In this document: one piece after another, positions 1-10,863 of the stretch | Layout: each line of letters starts with the position of its first letter | How positions within the stretch are numbered: position 1 is the stretch's first letter | From: Rosistilla oblonga | GTDB lineage: Bacteria > Planctomycetota > Planctomycetia > Pirellulales > Pirellulaceae | Length of the DNA: 64,000 nt | NCBI RefSeq assembly: GCF_007751715.1 | Contig: NZ_CP036292.1 | Coordinates: 5,773,339 to 5,837,338 of the forward strand | Direction of reading: 5' to 3' | Translations under genes and position numbers: made by a program | The notes under the pieces: generated by a model | Seen by the model: only the letters and a program-made list of their open reading frames with translations | Told to the model about the DNA's origin: nothing | The model's database searches: none

Positions 1-954
1 GCTCGAATCTCCGCGATGATGCACCAAGCAAAAGCTGGGCAGTTCGGCAACGATGTCGAATTCCGCGCGATCCATCGCGACGGCAGCGTCCGCTGGATGG
101 CAGTCTCCTGGCAACCGATGTACGACGAAGCGGGTAAGCACCTGGGCTTCCGAGCCAGCGCACGCGACTTCACCGAACGGCAAAAGCTGCGCGATCAACT
201 GCGTCTGCACGCCGAACACTTGGAACAATTGGTGCAAGAGCGGACGGCGCGGATCGCTCAACTGGAACTGCATCGCCGGAAGATGGAAAAGCTCGCCGCG
301 TTGGGGCAATTGGCCGCCGGAGTCGCTCACGAAGTCAACAATCCATTGGCGGGAATCCGCAATGCGTTTGCGCTCATCAAAGGCGATATGTCGCCCGAGC
401 ACGAGCATTACGAATTGCTGGAACTGATCGACCGCGAGATCGAACGGATCAGCTCGATCACACACCAGATGTATCAGCTGTATCGCCCTAGCGCGCAACA
501 TAAATCGCTGCTGACGATCGAACACACGATCGCCGACGTGGTGTCGCTTCTCGAACCTGTTGCGAAACAATTCGAGGTTCAGCTTGAATTCCATCCCGCG
601 AAGCGTCCGACTGAAATCACACTTCCCGAAGGGGAGGTGAAACAGATACTCTTGAATTTGATCCGCAACGCGATCCAAGCGTCTCCGACTGGAGAAACCG
701 TAACGATCGCTGTCGAATCGACGCAACTTGCGGTTCGGGTCGAGGTTTCGGACCGCGGCGAAGGGATCGCACCGGAAACGCTCAGCCAGATCTTCGACCC
801 ATTCTTCAGCACCAAGACGGGCCAACCGCGTCAGGGAATGGGGCTGGGACTATCGGTCTCGCGAAGCTTGATCGAAGCGATGGGAGGCTCGATCGAAGTC
901 GACAGCGAAGTCGGGCGTGGATCGAAGTTCATCGCGGTATTCCGAAAAGACTAA
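1..954 (+). CDS. PAS-domain sensor histidine kinase (5' end outside window)
   Basis: The reading frame is open from base 1, so the true start lies upstream. The visible N-terminus is the end of a PAS/PAC domain ([14 protein letters not shown]), followed by a short coiled linker. Then comes the HisKA phosphoacceptor helix with its histidine in [12 protein letters not shown], and the HATPase_c domain with the N box ([10 protein letters not shown]), G1 (DRGEGIAPE), F box (FDPFFSTK) and G2 (GMGLGLSVS). No membrane segment is visible in this part. It should autophosphorylate and pass phosphate to the NtrC-type regulator that starts 48 bp downstream on the same strand. The signal it senses cannot be told from this fragment. 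Confidence 0.93.
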   Translation, partial: ARISAMMHQAKAGQFGNDVEFRAIHRDGSVRWMAVSWQPMYDEAGKHLGFRASARDFTERQKLRDQLRLHAEHLEQLVQERTARIAQLELHRRKMEKLAALGQLAAGVAHEVNNPLAGIRNAFALIKGDMSPEHEHYELLELIDREIERISSITHQMYQLYRPSAQHKSLLTIEHTIADVVSLLEPVAKQFEVQLEFHPAKRPTEITLPEGEVKQILLNLIRNAIQASPTGETVTIAVESTQLAVRVEVSDRGEGIAPETLSQIFDPFFSTKTGQPRQGMGLGLSVSRSLIEAMGGSIEVDSEVGRGSKFIAVFRKD

Positions 955-1002
955 CCTCTGCCCCCGCATCGCCGGGGCCTCTCACAACACACAATCGAAT
1001 CG

Positions 1003-2415
1003 ATGAACCTATCTCCATCCGCCCGGATCTTGATCGCCGACGACGAACCGCTGTACCTGCGGACGACGGGCGAACTGCTGCGCAAAGCGGGCTACACCTG
1101 CGTATGCGTATCCGACGCTGGCGCCGCCTTGCAAGCACTACACGAGGCTCCGTTTGATCTTATCCTTTCGGATCTGAACATGCCCGGCAATCTGAAACTG
1201 GAACTACTGCACGAGGGGCGAGGCAATTGGCCCCAAATCCCGATGATCGTGATCACCGGCGTGCCGTCGGTCCCATCGGCCATCGAAAGCGTGCGGCTGG
1301 GAATCGCCGACTATCTACTGAAGCCGGTCAAATTTGAAGATCTGCTGGGAAGCGTGCGACGCGCTCTGGCCCAATCGTCTACGACATCCCACGCCGCCGC
1401 GGTCCCCGACGGTCAACGGCCGTTAAGCGAAACGTACCCCGAGATCATTGGTCGCTGTCCGCAGATGGTCGAACTGCTGGACATCGTCGACCGCGTCGCA
1501 GCGGTCGACACCAACATCTTGATCACCGGCGAGAGCGGCACGGGGAAGGAGGTGATCGCGCGGGCGATCCATCGACACAGCCCGCGGCGCGAGAATCGAT
1601 TCCAAGTGATCGATTGCACCGCGATCCCCGAATCGCTGTTCGAATCGGCACTGTTCGGCCACGTTAAAGGCTCGTTCACCGGAGCGGTCCGGGACCAGGT
1701 GGGGCTGTTGAGCCAATGCGATCACGGCACCGCGTTCTTCGACGAGCTAGGCGAATTGCCCTCCACGTCGCAGGCGAAACTGCTGCGTGCAATTCAAGAG
1801 CAGACGTTTACGCCGGTTGGGCAGAGCACACCGATCCAAGTCGACACGCGATTCATCTGCGCCACCAACCGGAATCTGGAAATGGAAGTCGCCGCGGGCC
1901 GCTTCCGCCGCGACCTCTTCTATCGGCTGGGCGTGATCCACATCGAACTGCCGCCGCTGCGAGACCGCGGCGACGACGTGCTGTTGCTGGCCGAACGGTT
2001 CTTGCCTCAACTGAAGCCAGCAAATTCGACGGTCTCGCGATTCTCCGATTCCGTCTTGCAATGCTTCCAGCAATACGACTGGCCCGGCAACATCCGCGAA
2101 CTGCGAAACGCGATCGAACGCGCCACGGCGCTGGCGCGGACCGATTGTGTCGAGATCGGCGACCTTCCCGAAGCCCTCCGGCAAGCCGCTTCCGGAGGGA
2201 CGCGAAAATCAGCCGACGCATCGAGCGTTTCGGCACTAAAAAATGCATCGCGAGACGAAGCGATCGATAGCGCCGAACATGCCTACCTTGCCTCGTTGCT
2301 CGAAAAACACGTGGGCAACATTTCCCAAGCCGCCCAGCAAGCGGGACTCTCGCGGCAGGGGATGCATAAACTGCTGAAGAAGCATGGCATCGCTGCTGCG
2401 GATTACCGCAGATAA
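1003..2415 (+). CDS. NtrC-family sigma-54-dependent response regulator
   Basis: 470 aa with the full NtrC layout. The receiver domain has acidic D13/D14, phospho-acceptor D57 (LSDLNMPG) and K107 (LLKPVKF). The AAA+ domain has Walker A GESGTGKE at about 176-183 and Walker B AFFDELGE near 244-251. The sigma-54-contacting loop reads GSFTGA at 223-228 rather than the usual GAFTGA. A Fis-type helix-turn-helix ([20 protein letters not shown]) closes the protein. It should bind upstream activating sites and open sigma-54 promoters when phosphorylated by the kinase encoded just upstream. I found no convincing -24/-12 promoter nearby, so its targets are unknown. No clear Shine-Dalgarno precedes the ATG, but the receiver begins at once after it. 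Confidence 0.93.
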   Translation: MNLSPSARILIADDEPLYLRTTGELLRKAGYTCVCVSDAGAALQALHEAPFDLILSDLNMPGNLKLELLHEGRGNWPQIPMIVITGVPSVPSAIESVRLGIADYLLKPVKFEDLLGSVRRALAQSSTTSHAAAVPDGQRPLSETYPEIIGRCPQMVELLDIVDRVAAVDTNILITGESGTGKEVIARAIHRHSPRRENRFQVIDCTAIPESLFESALFGHVKGSFTGAVRDQVGLLSQCDHGTAFFDELGELPSTSQAKLLRAIQEQTFTPVGQSTPIQVDTRFICATNRNLEMEVAAGRFRRDLFYRLGVIHIELPPLRDRGDDVLLLAERFLPQLKPANSTVSRFSDSVLQCFQQYDWPGNIRELRNAIERATALARTDCVEIGDLPEALRQAASGGTRKSADASSVSALKNASRDEAIDSAEHAYLASLLEKHVGNISQAAQQAGLSRQGMHKLLKKHGIAAADYRR

Positions 2416-2510
2416 CAACGTTCGCCGCATGTCGGCCCGCGATGGCACCACGATTGCTCTGCAGTATGTCGTGACTATTTCTTCACGCATCACTGACAGG
2501 GACGGTGCTA

Positions 2511-2846
2511 ATGAATATGGATCGCTGGAGCCAAAAGAACGATTGGCTAAACCAATACAACGAGATGTTAGTCGAAGAAACACACGGCCTGGTGCAGCAG
2601 CTCTGGCTGGACGCCGAGGGCGATTCGGCAGTGGTTCATGGCAGGGCAGCCTCTTATTACGCTGTCCAGTTGGCGATCCGCGCCACGCAAACATTTGGCC
2701 ACCGGCACCCCGTCTTTGACGAAACGCGGTTGTCGCTGACCGTAGCCCAACGGCAGCTCAAACTGACGATCCCGCATCGTCGTCGTAAAGGCAGAGCGTC
2801 AACACAGGCCGACACTCGCCAGCGCGAGTTGACACTCGTTTCGTAG
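2511..2846 (+). CDS. Small hypothetical protein
   Basis: About 111 aa. The frame runs from a GTG at 2505, but the ATG at 2511 (or 2517) is preceded by AGGGACGG and is a better start. The product is hydrophilic, with a basic C-terminus (PHRRRKGRAS). It has no signal peptide, membrane segment or motif that I recognise. It follows the two-component pair by about 95 bp on the same strand and could be co-transcribed with it. No family assignment is possible from the sequence. It could be a lineage-specific protein, and a chance ORF is not excluded. Confidence 0.45.
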   Translation: MNMDRWSQKNDWLNQYNEMLVEETHGLVQQLWLDAEGDSAVVHGRAASYYAVQLAIRATQTFGHRHPVFDETRLSLTVAQRQLKLTIPHRRRKGRASTQADTRQRELTLVS

Positions 2847-3094
2847 CGACCGCTGGCGACGCGGCCCGTCGGCGCGGCATGCATTGGCAGGCCGCGCTTG
2901 CGAATACCGGCCCGCGACGTGTGCGGATCAAATTCGCCACCGCTAGCGGTCAGCCGAAGCAAATCGGGTTTTCCCAAGAATTGATCTGTACGCAGCGACA
3001 AACGACTTGGTACGGTGGCTCGCAAGATCCCGCACGCAGTTCGGGAGTATGAGGTGCCCGAGAGATCTTCAAACCATACCATGACTTGATTGCA

Positions 3095-3652
3095 ATGCGT
3101 CATCAAACTTATTCGCTTGTTGCCCTGATCGCACTTGTGGCCCTGGCCACCGGATGCCGCCAGGGCACGCCCGTCCCTAATCCGCTGACCGCGCTCACGC
3201 CTGCCAGCCGTGTACCGCCACCAGCGACGGGCAGCTACCCGATCCCCGATCGCTACTACAAAGGCCAGCCTGCAGCCGGGCAAGCCAATGCGACCGCGGG
3301 TGGATCGGAAGTAAGTTTGGCTAGCAACAATGCAGCTGTTGGCAGCGGCGCGATCGGCAGTGGCGTCGTCCAATCGTCGTTTGTCGACCGCAACAATGCG
3401 GCCGCAGCCCCAACGCCAGCCCCAACGCCAGCCCCAACGCCAACCCCAAGCGTCACGCAAAGCGGTGGCGACCTGAGCGGTTTCCGCGGCTTTGCCGAAG
3501 CGAGACCAACAACTCCCGCTTCCAACTTTGCCCCCACACCGCAACCCGCGACGACCACGTCGCAGTACGCGGGCATGCAGGACGCTCCTCCCGCTCCCGC
3601 ACCGGCGATGCCATCGACCTCGCCACTGAACTGGCAAAAACCAATTCAGTAA
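3095..3652 (+). CDS. Pro/Ala/Thr-rich secreted lipoprotein
   Basis: About 185 aa from the ATG at 3095; an in-frame TTG at 3086 is less likely because the hydrophobic signal begins directly after MRHQ. The N-terminus is a type II signal peptide with lipobox LATGC, so the mature protein should start with a lipid-modified cysteine. The rest is low complexity: Pro, Ala, Thr, Ser and Asn rich, with a PTPAPTPAPTPTP tract encoded by a short tandem repeat. No enzymatic domain is visible. A flexible envelope-anchored linker or surface protein is the best reading. The gene stands alone between a plus-strand hypothetical and the convergent YbdK-type ligase. Confidence 0.75.
   Translation: MRHQTYSLVALIALVALATGCRQGTPVPNPLTALTPASRVPPPATGSYPIPDRYYKGQPAAGQANATAGGSEVSLASNNAAVGSGAIGSGVVQSSFVDRNNAAAAPTPAPTPAPTPTPSVTQSGGDLSGFRGFAEARPTTPASNFAPTPQPATTTSQYAGMQDAPPAPAPAMPSTSPLNWQKPIQ
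3409..3444 (+). repeat. 12-bp coding tandem repeat (3 copies)
   Basis: Three consecutive 12-bp units related to CCCAACGCCAGC lie inside the lipoprotein gene and encode the PTPA repeats. A partial fourth unit follows. In-frame copy number change would lengthen or shorten the linker without breaking the frame. Confidence 0.8.
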
Positions 3653-3672
3653 CCGCCAACCGCGTCCCCCGA

Positions 3673-4791
3673 TCAGATCAGCCGCGATCGATCGGTCAGC
3701 TCTCGGACGACTTCCGCTTTATCGCCACGCAGCTCCAACAGATCACGTTGCCGCTGTGCCCAACTGGGGCCTCGGGCGATCCTGGAAATCTCAGCCAGTT
3801 CGTCCTCGCAGCCCAATTCTTGAGCGATCGGTTTGAGCCACTCAGCCAAGCTGTCGGCTACTTCCTTCACCGGCTGGACTTCGTAGCTGTAGGTGTTGAC
3901 CAGCCCGGCATCGATTCCATAGCGAGCGGCTCGCCATTTGTTCTGCTGGACCATCATCGGATGGCAATCGAACTGGTAGGTCCCTTCGTCGATCTCATCT
4001 GACAACTGCTTGACCAGACACTGGATCAGCGCCGACAGCGCGCAGACATCATCCATGCTGCCGGGCATGTCGCAGACGCGGACCTCGACGGTGCCAAAGT
4101 TATGGTGAGGACGAACGTCCCACCAGATCTCGCGGATCGAATTGATGAATCCGGTTTCGATCATGTGGTTGACCAACCAAACGTATTCGCTCCAGTTCCG
4201 CATCAGCGTCGGCAGGCCAGCCGTCGGCAGCCCCTCCATAATTTTGGAACGGTGCGAATGCAGGCCGGTGTCGCGATCCTCCCAGTAGGGACTGCTGCAG
4301 CTGAGCGCCAGCAGGGTCGGCAAGTGCTGCATGATCCGGTCGCAGATCATCACCGCCTTGTCACCCGAATCGACACCGATGTGAACGTGCAGCCCGAAGG
4401 TCGCCATCCGCCGCGCCATCTCTTGCAGAAGGACGACCAGATTTTGATACCGCTCGGTCGGCGTGATCACCTGATCTCGCCAATGGCTGAACGGATGCGT
4501 CGATCCCCACCACAACCGCATGCCCAACGCATCAGCTGTCGATTCCAAGACCTTTGCTTTTGCGGTGAGATCCTGCCGCACTTGAGCCACGGTGTCGCAG
4601 ACCCCGGTGTTGATCTCGACGCAGTTTTGCATCAATTCGGGTTTGTACTGACCGGCGAATTCGGGCGGCAGTCGGCTGATTAAATCATCCGACCGGTTGG
4701 CCAACGCAAACGTATTGGCGTCGACCAGAGCGAGTTCGATTTCGACGCCGATCGTCTTGGAATCGTTGCCGTTGAAATGCAATTTACCCAT
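3673..4791 (-). CDS. Carboxylate-amine ligase, YbdK/GCS2 family
   Basis: 372 aa, the usual length for the YbdK (glutamate-cysteine ligase type 2) family. The start has the typical TIGVEIELALVD motif with its metal-binding glutamates. Further family landmarks are MQNCVEINTGVC, the histidine-rich HVHIGVDSGDKAV segment, and VRVCDMPGS near the C-terminus. Members form gamma-glutamyl or other carboxylate-amine bonds with ATP and act in the cytoplasm; some have weak glutamate-cysteine ligase activity. The true substrate cannot be read from sequence. The ATG at 4791 is supported by GGAA about 9 bases upstream. It is convergent with the lipoprotein gene, leaving only 20 bp between stops. Confidence 0.88.
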   Translation of the reverse strand: MGKLHFNGNDSKTIGVEIELALVDANTFALANRSDDLISRLPPEFAGQYKPELMQNCVEINTGVCDTVAQVRQDLTAKAKVLESTADALGMRLWWGSTHPFSHWRDQVITPTERYQNLVVLLQEMARRMATFGLHVHIGVDSGDKAVMICDRIMQHLPTLLALSCSSPYWEDRDTGLHSHRSKIMEGLPTAGLPTLMRNWSEYVWLVNHMIETGFINSIREIWWDVRPHHNFGTVEVRVCDMPGSMDDVCALSALIQCLVKQLSDEIDEGTYQFDCHPMMVQQNKWRAARYGIDAGLVNTYSYEVQPVKEVADSLAEWLKPIAQELGCEDELAEISRIARGPSWAQRQRDLLELRGDKAEVVRELTDRSRLI

Positions 4792-4914
4792 GGGCCAGCG
4801 TTCCTCTGCCGAGCGGAGTAGTTATCGATTCAGCTCCGCCGGCGCGAGACCAACGTTTTGACGACGTCGGACCGGTTGCCTGCGGAGGCCTGAACAGCAA
4901 GCATCGAATATCTA

Positions 4915-5198
4915 GTTTAACCGCGTGGGCAACGCCCCGCGGTTTTACTGGCCGCGCGGCCCAGTGAACTCGCCGGTCAACGTTATTCGTTTAACCGCGC
5001 GGGCATCGCCCCGCGTTTTTGCTGGCGGCACGGCCCAGTGAACTCGCCGGTCAATGTTATTAGTTTAACCGCGTGGGCAACGCCCCGCGGTTTTGCTGGC
5101 GGCACGGCCCGACGAACTCGCCAATCAATGTTCTTAGTTTAACCGCGCGGGCAACGCCCCGCGGTTTTCAGGGCCGCGCGGCCCGATGGGCTCGCGGT
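4915..5198. repeat. Tandem repeat, 74-bp period, four copies
   Basis: Units begin at 4915, 4989, 5063 and 5137, each opening with GTTTAACCGCG(T/C)GGGCA and spaced exactly 74 bp apart. The fourth copy diverges at its end. Each unit contains a short inverted repeat (AACCGCG and CGCGGTT), so each could form a hairpin in RNA or DNA. Copies differ at several bases. It fills the gap between the YbdK-type ligase gene, whose start is at 4791, and the 3' end of the M20 hydrolase. A related single copy lies at 50081, so the core is a dispersed element. Confidence 0.9.
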
Positions 5199-5225
5199 TT
5201 GGCGAGGAAATACAATACGGTCTTC

Positions 5226-6464
5226 TCAGTCGCTGCGGCGGGGATCAAAGTATTCGATCACCGTCGCTGCCAATAATCGTACACCACCGGCGATCGCCCG
5301 TTGGTCGATATCGAAATGAGGCGAATGCAGCGGCTCTTGGCCAATCTGTTCGCTGCACGTTCCCAGGCGGAACATCGCGCCGGGAAGATGCTCCAGATAA
5401 TAAGAAAAGTCTTCGCTCCCCATGCTGGGACGCGGGATCGGCTCAACCGCATGCTTGCCCAGCGTTTGCCGAGCCGCGTGGGAGATGACTTCAACCAATG
5501 CGGGATCGTTGTCGACAGCCGGCGCGGAGAAGCCGAGCTCAAAGTCGATTTCGCAGCCCGTCGCCAGCGTTACCGCTTCGCTAACCTTGCCGATCGTTTC
5601 AAGTGCGGCAGCTCGCGCGCCGGAATGAAACGTCCGCAACGTTCCTTCGAGGATCGCGTTATCGGGGATCACGTTGGCCTTGTTTCCCGCGTCGAAGCGG
5701 CCGATCGAGATCACCGTCGCTTCGTGCGGATCAAACCCTCGCGATACCGATCGGTAGACAGATTGCACCCACTGCGTCGCCGCATCGATCGGGTCGATCG
5801 TCTGATGAGGCCGAGCGCCGTGCCCGCCACGGCCGCGGAACTTCGCTTTGAACATATCGCAATTGGCCGTCAGCACGCCCGGGCTGATCCCGATCCGGCC
5901 GACGCTGCGACTGGGGTCGCAATGGATCCCAATAATCGCCGCCACATCGCGCAACGCGTGGTTGCTGATCATGTAGCGGGCGCCGACGGCCGTCTCTTCG
6001 GCGGGCTGGAAGATGCCGCGAACAGCAATCGGCCAGGGGAGATGATCGCCCGCCGCCAGTTGCTTCAGAACCCGCAGCGCACCATACAGCATCGTCGTGT
6101 GAACGTCGTGACCACAAGCGTGCATCACGCCTTCACAACTGCTGTGGTAATCGACCTGCTTGGCGTCCTGGATTGGAAGCGCGTCGATGTCGGCTCGTAG
6201 CGCGAGCCGAGGAAGATCGCTCGCCGATTCGGGAGCTATTAATTCGCAGGTCAGGCCGCGCTGTTGGTCCGCAATTTTCAGCGGCAGCCCGAGCCCTTCG
6301 ACCAAACGGGCGACGTGGGTCGTCGTTTCGAACTCTTCGCCCGAGAGTTCCGGGTGCTGATGCAGATAACGCCTCAGCTGGAACAGTCCCTCGAGCGATT
6401 CTTCGACGGCGACGTCAAGCGGCCCGCGCCAGGCGGCGGGCTCGTGCGATGCCTGCGATTCCAC
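5226..6464 (-). CDS. M20-family metal-dependent amidohydrolase
   Basis: 412 aa, matching the M20D group (hippurate, N-acyl-amino acid and IAA-amide hydrolases). Metal-site motifs are HACGHDVHTTM, the catalytic pair in FQPAEE, an internal dimerisation segment after RGRGGHGARPH, and GSEDFSYYLE and SPHFDID near the end. It should hydrolyse an N-acyl or amide bond of an amino-acid derivative in the cytoplasm with two divalent metals. The start is a GTG at 6464 with GAGG about 6 bases upstream. It lies 16 bp downstream of the TIM-barrel isomerase gene on the same strand, so the two are probably one operon. The exact substrate is not determinable. Confidence 0.9.
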   Translation of the reverse strand: MESQASHEPAAWRGPLDVAVEESLEGLFQLRRYLHQHPELSGEEFETTTHVARLVEGLGLPLKIADQQRGLTCELIAPESASDLPRLALRADIDALPIQDAKQVDYHSSCEGVMHACGHDVHTTMLYGALRVLKQLAAGDHLPWPIAVRGIFQPAEETAVGARYMISNHALRDVAAIIGIHCDPSRSVGRIGISPGVLTANCDMFKAKFRGRGGHGARPHQTIDPIDAATQWVQSVYRSVSRGFDPHEATVISIGRFDAGNKANVIPDNAILEGTLRTFHSGARAAALETIGKVSEAVTLATGCEIDFELGFSAPAVDNDPALVEVISHAARQTLGKHAVEPIPRPSMGSEDFSYYLEHLPGAMFRLGTCSEQIGQEPLHSPHFDIDQRAIAGGVRLLAATVIEYFDPRRSD

Positions 6465-6480
6465 GTTGCCTCGGTTGGTT

Positions 6481-7389
6481 TTATTCCATCATGTCGACAA
6501 CGATGTCGGAGATGGTGTCCATGGGACGCGGTGCTACGGTCAAGCCAGCACCGGTGAAGATTGCGTCCAAAGCTTCTTGAGCCTTGTTGCTGACGGTCTC
6601 GCGAGTTCCGCCGCGGACGTTGCCGGGAGCGGAATAAGCGGAAACCGGACCGCTGTAATTGCTTGCTACCAGGTGCGTAGCCAGTCCAACGAAATCGATC
6701 TTTTCGTTGATCTCTGGCAACGTGCGGTCGGCACGCTTGATCGCGTCGGCTTCGGCTTCTTCGCAGATGCCCGACAGGCGAACGGCAAAGATCTTCTCGG
6801 CATCCAAAGCGGTCAACTGTTCCAGCGTTCCAGCACCAGCGAACCAGTTGAAGGTATCGATCAAGAAACCGATGTTGTCGCCAGCTCCTTTAACCAATGG
6901 CAGGAAGCCTTCGACGTTGCGGATGAATTCGAACTGCTTGCCTTCGCTCAATTCCGATGCGGCTTGGAAGCCAACCGCCAATTGGATCTCTTGTCCGCCA
7001 AGGCATTCGGCGATCTGGTTCAATCGCTTGGTGATCGCTTCGAAGTACTCGTGGTAGGGAAGACGATCGGTCGCTGCGGGAACAACAACGCTGGCAACTT
7101 TAGCGTTCAACTTGCCCGCAACTTCCGCTGCCGGATGCAATTGAGCAACTTGAGCTGCAAACGCATCGTCGTCGGCGTCGAGGTCGACGGGGACGTCAAA
7201 TCCACTGACCACGATGTCCGCAGCGTGCAGAAAACGGGCGGCGCGATCGAAGTCGCTGCGTTGAACGCGGCGGTACATGTCGCTGAGATCGATGTCCAGT
7301 CCGCGGAAGCCGTAGGTGAGTGCCAACTCGATCAATTCGCTCTGGCGACCCGAAATCCCTAAACCCTGTGCTGCGAAATTCTTGTACAC
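6481..7389 (-). CDS. Sugar phosphate isomerase/epimerase-like TIM barrel protein
   Basis: About 302 aa from a GTG at 7389 (MYKNFAAQGLGISGRQSE) with GGAG about 8 bases upstream; the frame continues to a TTG at 7407 that lacks such support. The sequence has the AP-endonuclease-2/xylose isomerase-like TIM-barrel fold: an N-terminal strand ending GFRGLDIDL, repeated beta-alpha units, and metal-type acidic residues in IGFLIDTFNWF. Such proteins isomerise or epimerise sugars or sugar acids. The role here is a guess from fold only. The gene is the first of a probable operon with the M20 hydrolase and is divergent from the PhnP-like hydrolase, leaving a roughly 260-bp shared control region. Confidence 0.8.
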   Translation of the reverse strand: MYKNFAAQGLGISGRQSELIELALTYGFRGLDIDLSDMYRRVQRSDFDRAARFLHAADIVVSGFDVPVDLDADDDAFAAQVAQLHPAAEVAGKLNAKVASVVVPAATDRLPYHEYFEAITKRLNQIAECLGGQEIQLAVGFQAASELSEGKQFEFIRNVEGFLPLVKGAGDNIGFLIDTFNWFAGAGTLEQLTALDAEKIFAVRLSGICEEAEADAIKRADRTLPEINEKIDFVGLATHLVASNYSGPVSAYSAPGNVRGGTRETVSNKAQEALDAIFTGAGLTVAPRPMDTISDIVVDMME

Positions 7390-7652
7390 AGATCTACTCC
7401 GTACCAATTCTTATCTATTAACGTTTGTTCGTGTCGCCCACCGCGGGCAGTTGTTTTTGTCGATTCAGAACGCAGAAGTATGGCAAAAAGCACGCAAAAC
7501 GTATAGTGGGTTTTGGCAAATCGTTGCGGTTCGGCGTGGAGAAAGCCGGTCCGATCCCGGTTGGAGCCGAGAGCAAACCCGGTTAGGCTTGCGAATTGCA
7601 ACGATTCAGCGTGTTTCGTCCTCCTCGGTCGCTCAAATTTTTGGCCACAATC

Positions 7653-8459
7653 GTGAAAAAGAAACTGGTCTCCACCGACTTTTCGGGCCAGATGATCATG
7701 CTGGGAACCGGAACCAGCGTCGGAGTTCCCGCCATTGGCTGCGGATGTGACGTCTGCCAGAGCTCCAATCCGAAGAATAATCGGACCCGTTGTTCGGTCA
7801 TTCTAGGGCTGCCCGAGGGGAATCTGTTGATCGATACCCCACCCGATCTTCGCGAACAATTGCTCCGCGAACGGATCGGGCTGGTTCACGCGGTCGCCTA
7901 CACCCACGAACACGCCGACCATTTATATGGTCTCGACGATCTCCGACTGTTCCCCTTTTATGTCGGCCATCCGATCCCGATCTACAGCGAACCGCTGGTT
8001 CAGCAACGGATCTACTCCGCCTTCGACTACGCCTTCGCCGACCGCGACGACACGCATCCCGGTGCCCGGCCGTCGCTGACGATGCTGCAGATCGGGCTGG
8101 AACCGTTTGACGTTTTGGGTTCTTCAGTGACGCCGATCCGCTTGCGTCACGGGCCGCACTTCGATGTTTTGGGCTTTCGCGTCGGCAACGTCGCCTATTG
8201 CACCGACACCAACGAGATCCCCGACGAGAGTTGGCCGCTGCTGGAAGGGCTGGATGTGCTGGTCATCGATGCCCTCCGCTACACGCCTCACGCCACCCAC
8301 TTTAGCGTCGACCAAGCGATCGAAGTCGCCCGCAAAACGGGAGCCAAGCAGACCTACCTAACCCACATCTGCCACGAATTGGATCACGACATCGACGACG
8401 CCAAACTGCCGCCGGGAATCAACCTCGCCTACGACGGGATGCGAATTCCACTGACGTAA
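7653..8459 (+). CDS. PhnP-like metallo-beta-lactamase-fold hydrolase
   Basis: About 268 aa from the GTG at 7653; an ATG at 7692, just before MLGTGTSVGVPAIGC, is the main alternative, and a TTG at 7596 is unlikely. The metal motif THEHADHLYGLDD (HxHxDH) is present, with a CGCDVC cluster near the N-terminus as in PhnP and related phosphodiesterases, and late histidines (LRHGPHFD, THICHELDHD). Family members cleave cyclic phosphodiesters or related esters. A link to the phosphonate genes some 11 kb downstream is possible but not shown. It is convergent with the sulfatase, with stops 17 bp apart. Confidence 0.85.
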   Translation: MKKKLVSTDFSGQMIMLGTGTSVGVPAIGCGCDVCQSSNPKNNRTRCSVILGLPEGNLLIDTPPDLREQLLRERIGLVHAVAYTHEHADHLYGLDDLRLFPFYVGHPIPIYSEPLVQQRIYSAFDYAFADRDDTHPGARPSLTMLQIGLEPFDVLGSSVTPIRLRHGPHFDVLGFRVGNVAYCTDTNEIPDESWPLLEGLDVLVIDALRYTPHATHFSVDQAIEVARKTGAKQTYLTHICHELDHDIDDAKLPPGINLAYDGMRIPLT

Positions 8460-8476
8460 CGTCGGCCCGCTCTTAT

Positions 8477-10267
<1,791 letters not shown>

Positions 10268-10422
10268 ACCGAACCCCTTAGAGTTTTGGATCGATCGGGA
10301 GAAAGCGACGACTCGATTCCGCAATTCACTCTCGCGACTGATCGATGAGGCATACCACCCCCATCGCGCCGGCAACTCGCCACATCCCCGAGCTTCAAAT
10401 GAACAGACCTCGCGACCCAATA

Positions 10423-10525
10423 GTGTCGTTGGTCGCAAATCACAAATCAATTCGCTGGCGTACGCAACTGCCGGGCGTTTGTTGTTGCTGGCCCTCCAAC
10501 TCTTTATGATTGTGTGGCAATTCAG
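10423..10525. repeat. Direct repeat copy 1 flanking the nSTAND3 island
   Basis: About 103 bp matching 13572-13674 in the same orientation. The first 76 bp (10423-10498) are identical to the other copy, and the rest carries scattered mismatches. The unit is an imperfect palindrome: GTTGG near its left end can pair with CCAAC at 10496-10500. It sits about 155 bp upstream of the sulfatase start and about 340 bp beyond the nSTAND3 stop. Confidence 0.92.
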
Positions 10526-10863
10526 ACCGTCGCTACCAACCTTGGCGGGGAATGCACAAGAGCCGAGGACGGGCTCCGTTTCTTGGGAACGCTCGCGCTG
10601 GCAACGATTCAAGTTGCGGGGACAACGGGCGGGGGTATTGCTTTGTTGGAGAGCGTCAATACTGGCGTCTTCGTCGTGTCGGGGCAACCCAGGATGCCTG
10701 AAGGGGCTAATGTTCGCTCTATATGAACTCTTCGTTGCCAAGGCAGAAATGCCTGCATTAGTCCAAAGCTTGACTTCCCAAGATGCAGGAAATCTTTGCT
10801 GCGCCCACAATGGATTCTCGAAATCTGAAAGATCGAATGCATAGTAAGTGTTGGCGAGAATAA
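10526..10863. other. Non-coding stretch downstream of the nSTAND3 gene
   Basis: Short ORFs occur in several frames, but none has a start signal, motif or composition that I would call a gene. It may belong to the mobile unit bounded by the direct repeats. Confidence 0.5.

Noticed and set aside
10423-10525. Integron attC site
   Set aside because: The unit is partly palindromic, but neither strand has the RYYYAAC/GTTRRRY core pair at the right positions, and no integrase gene is present.
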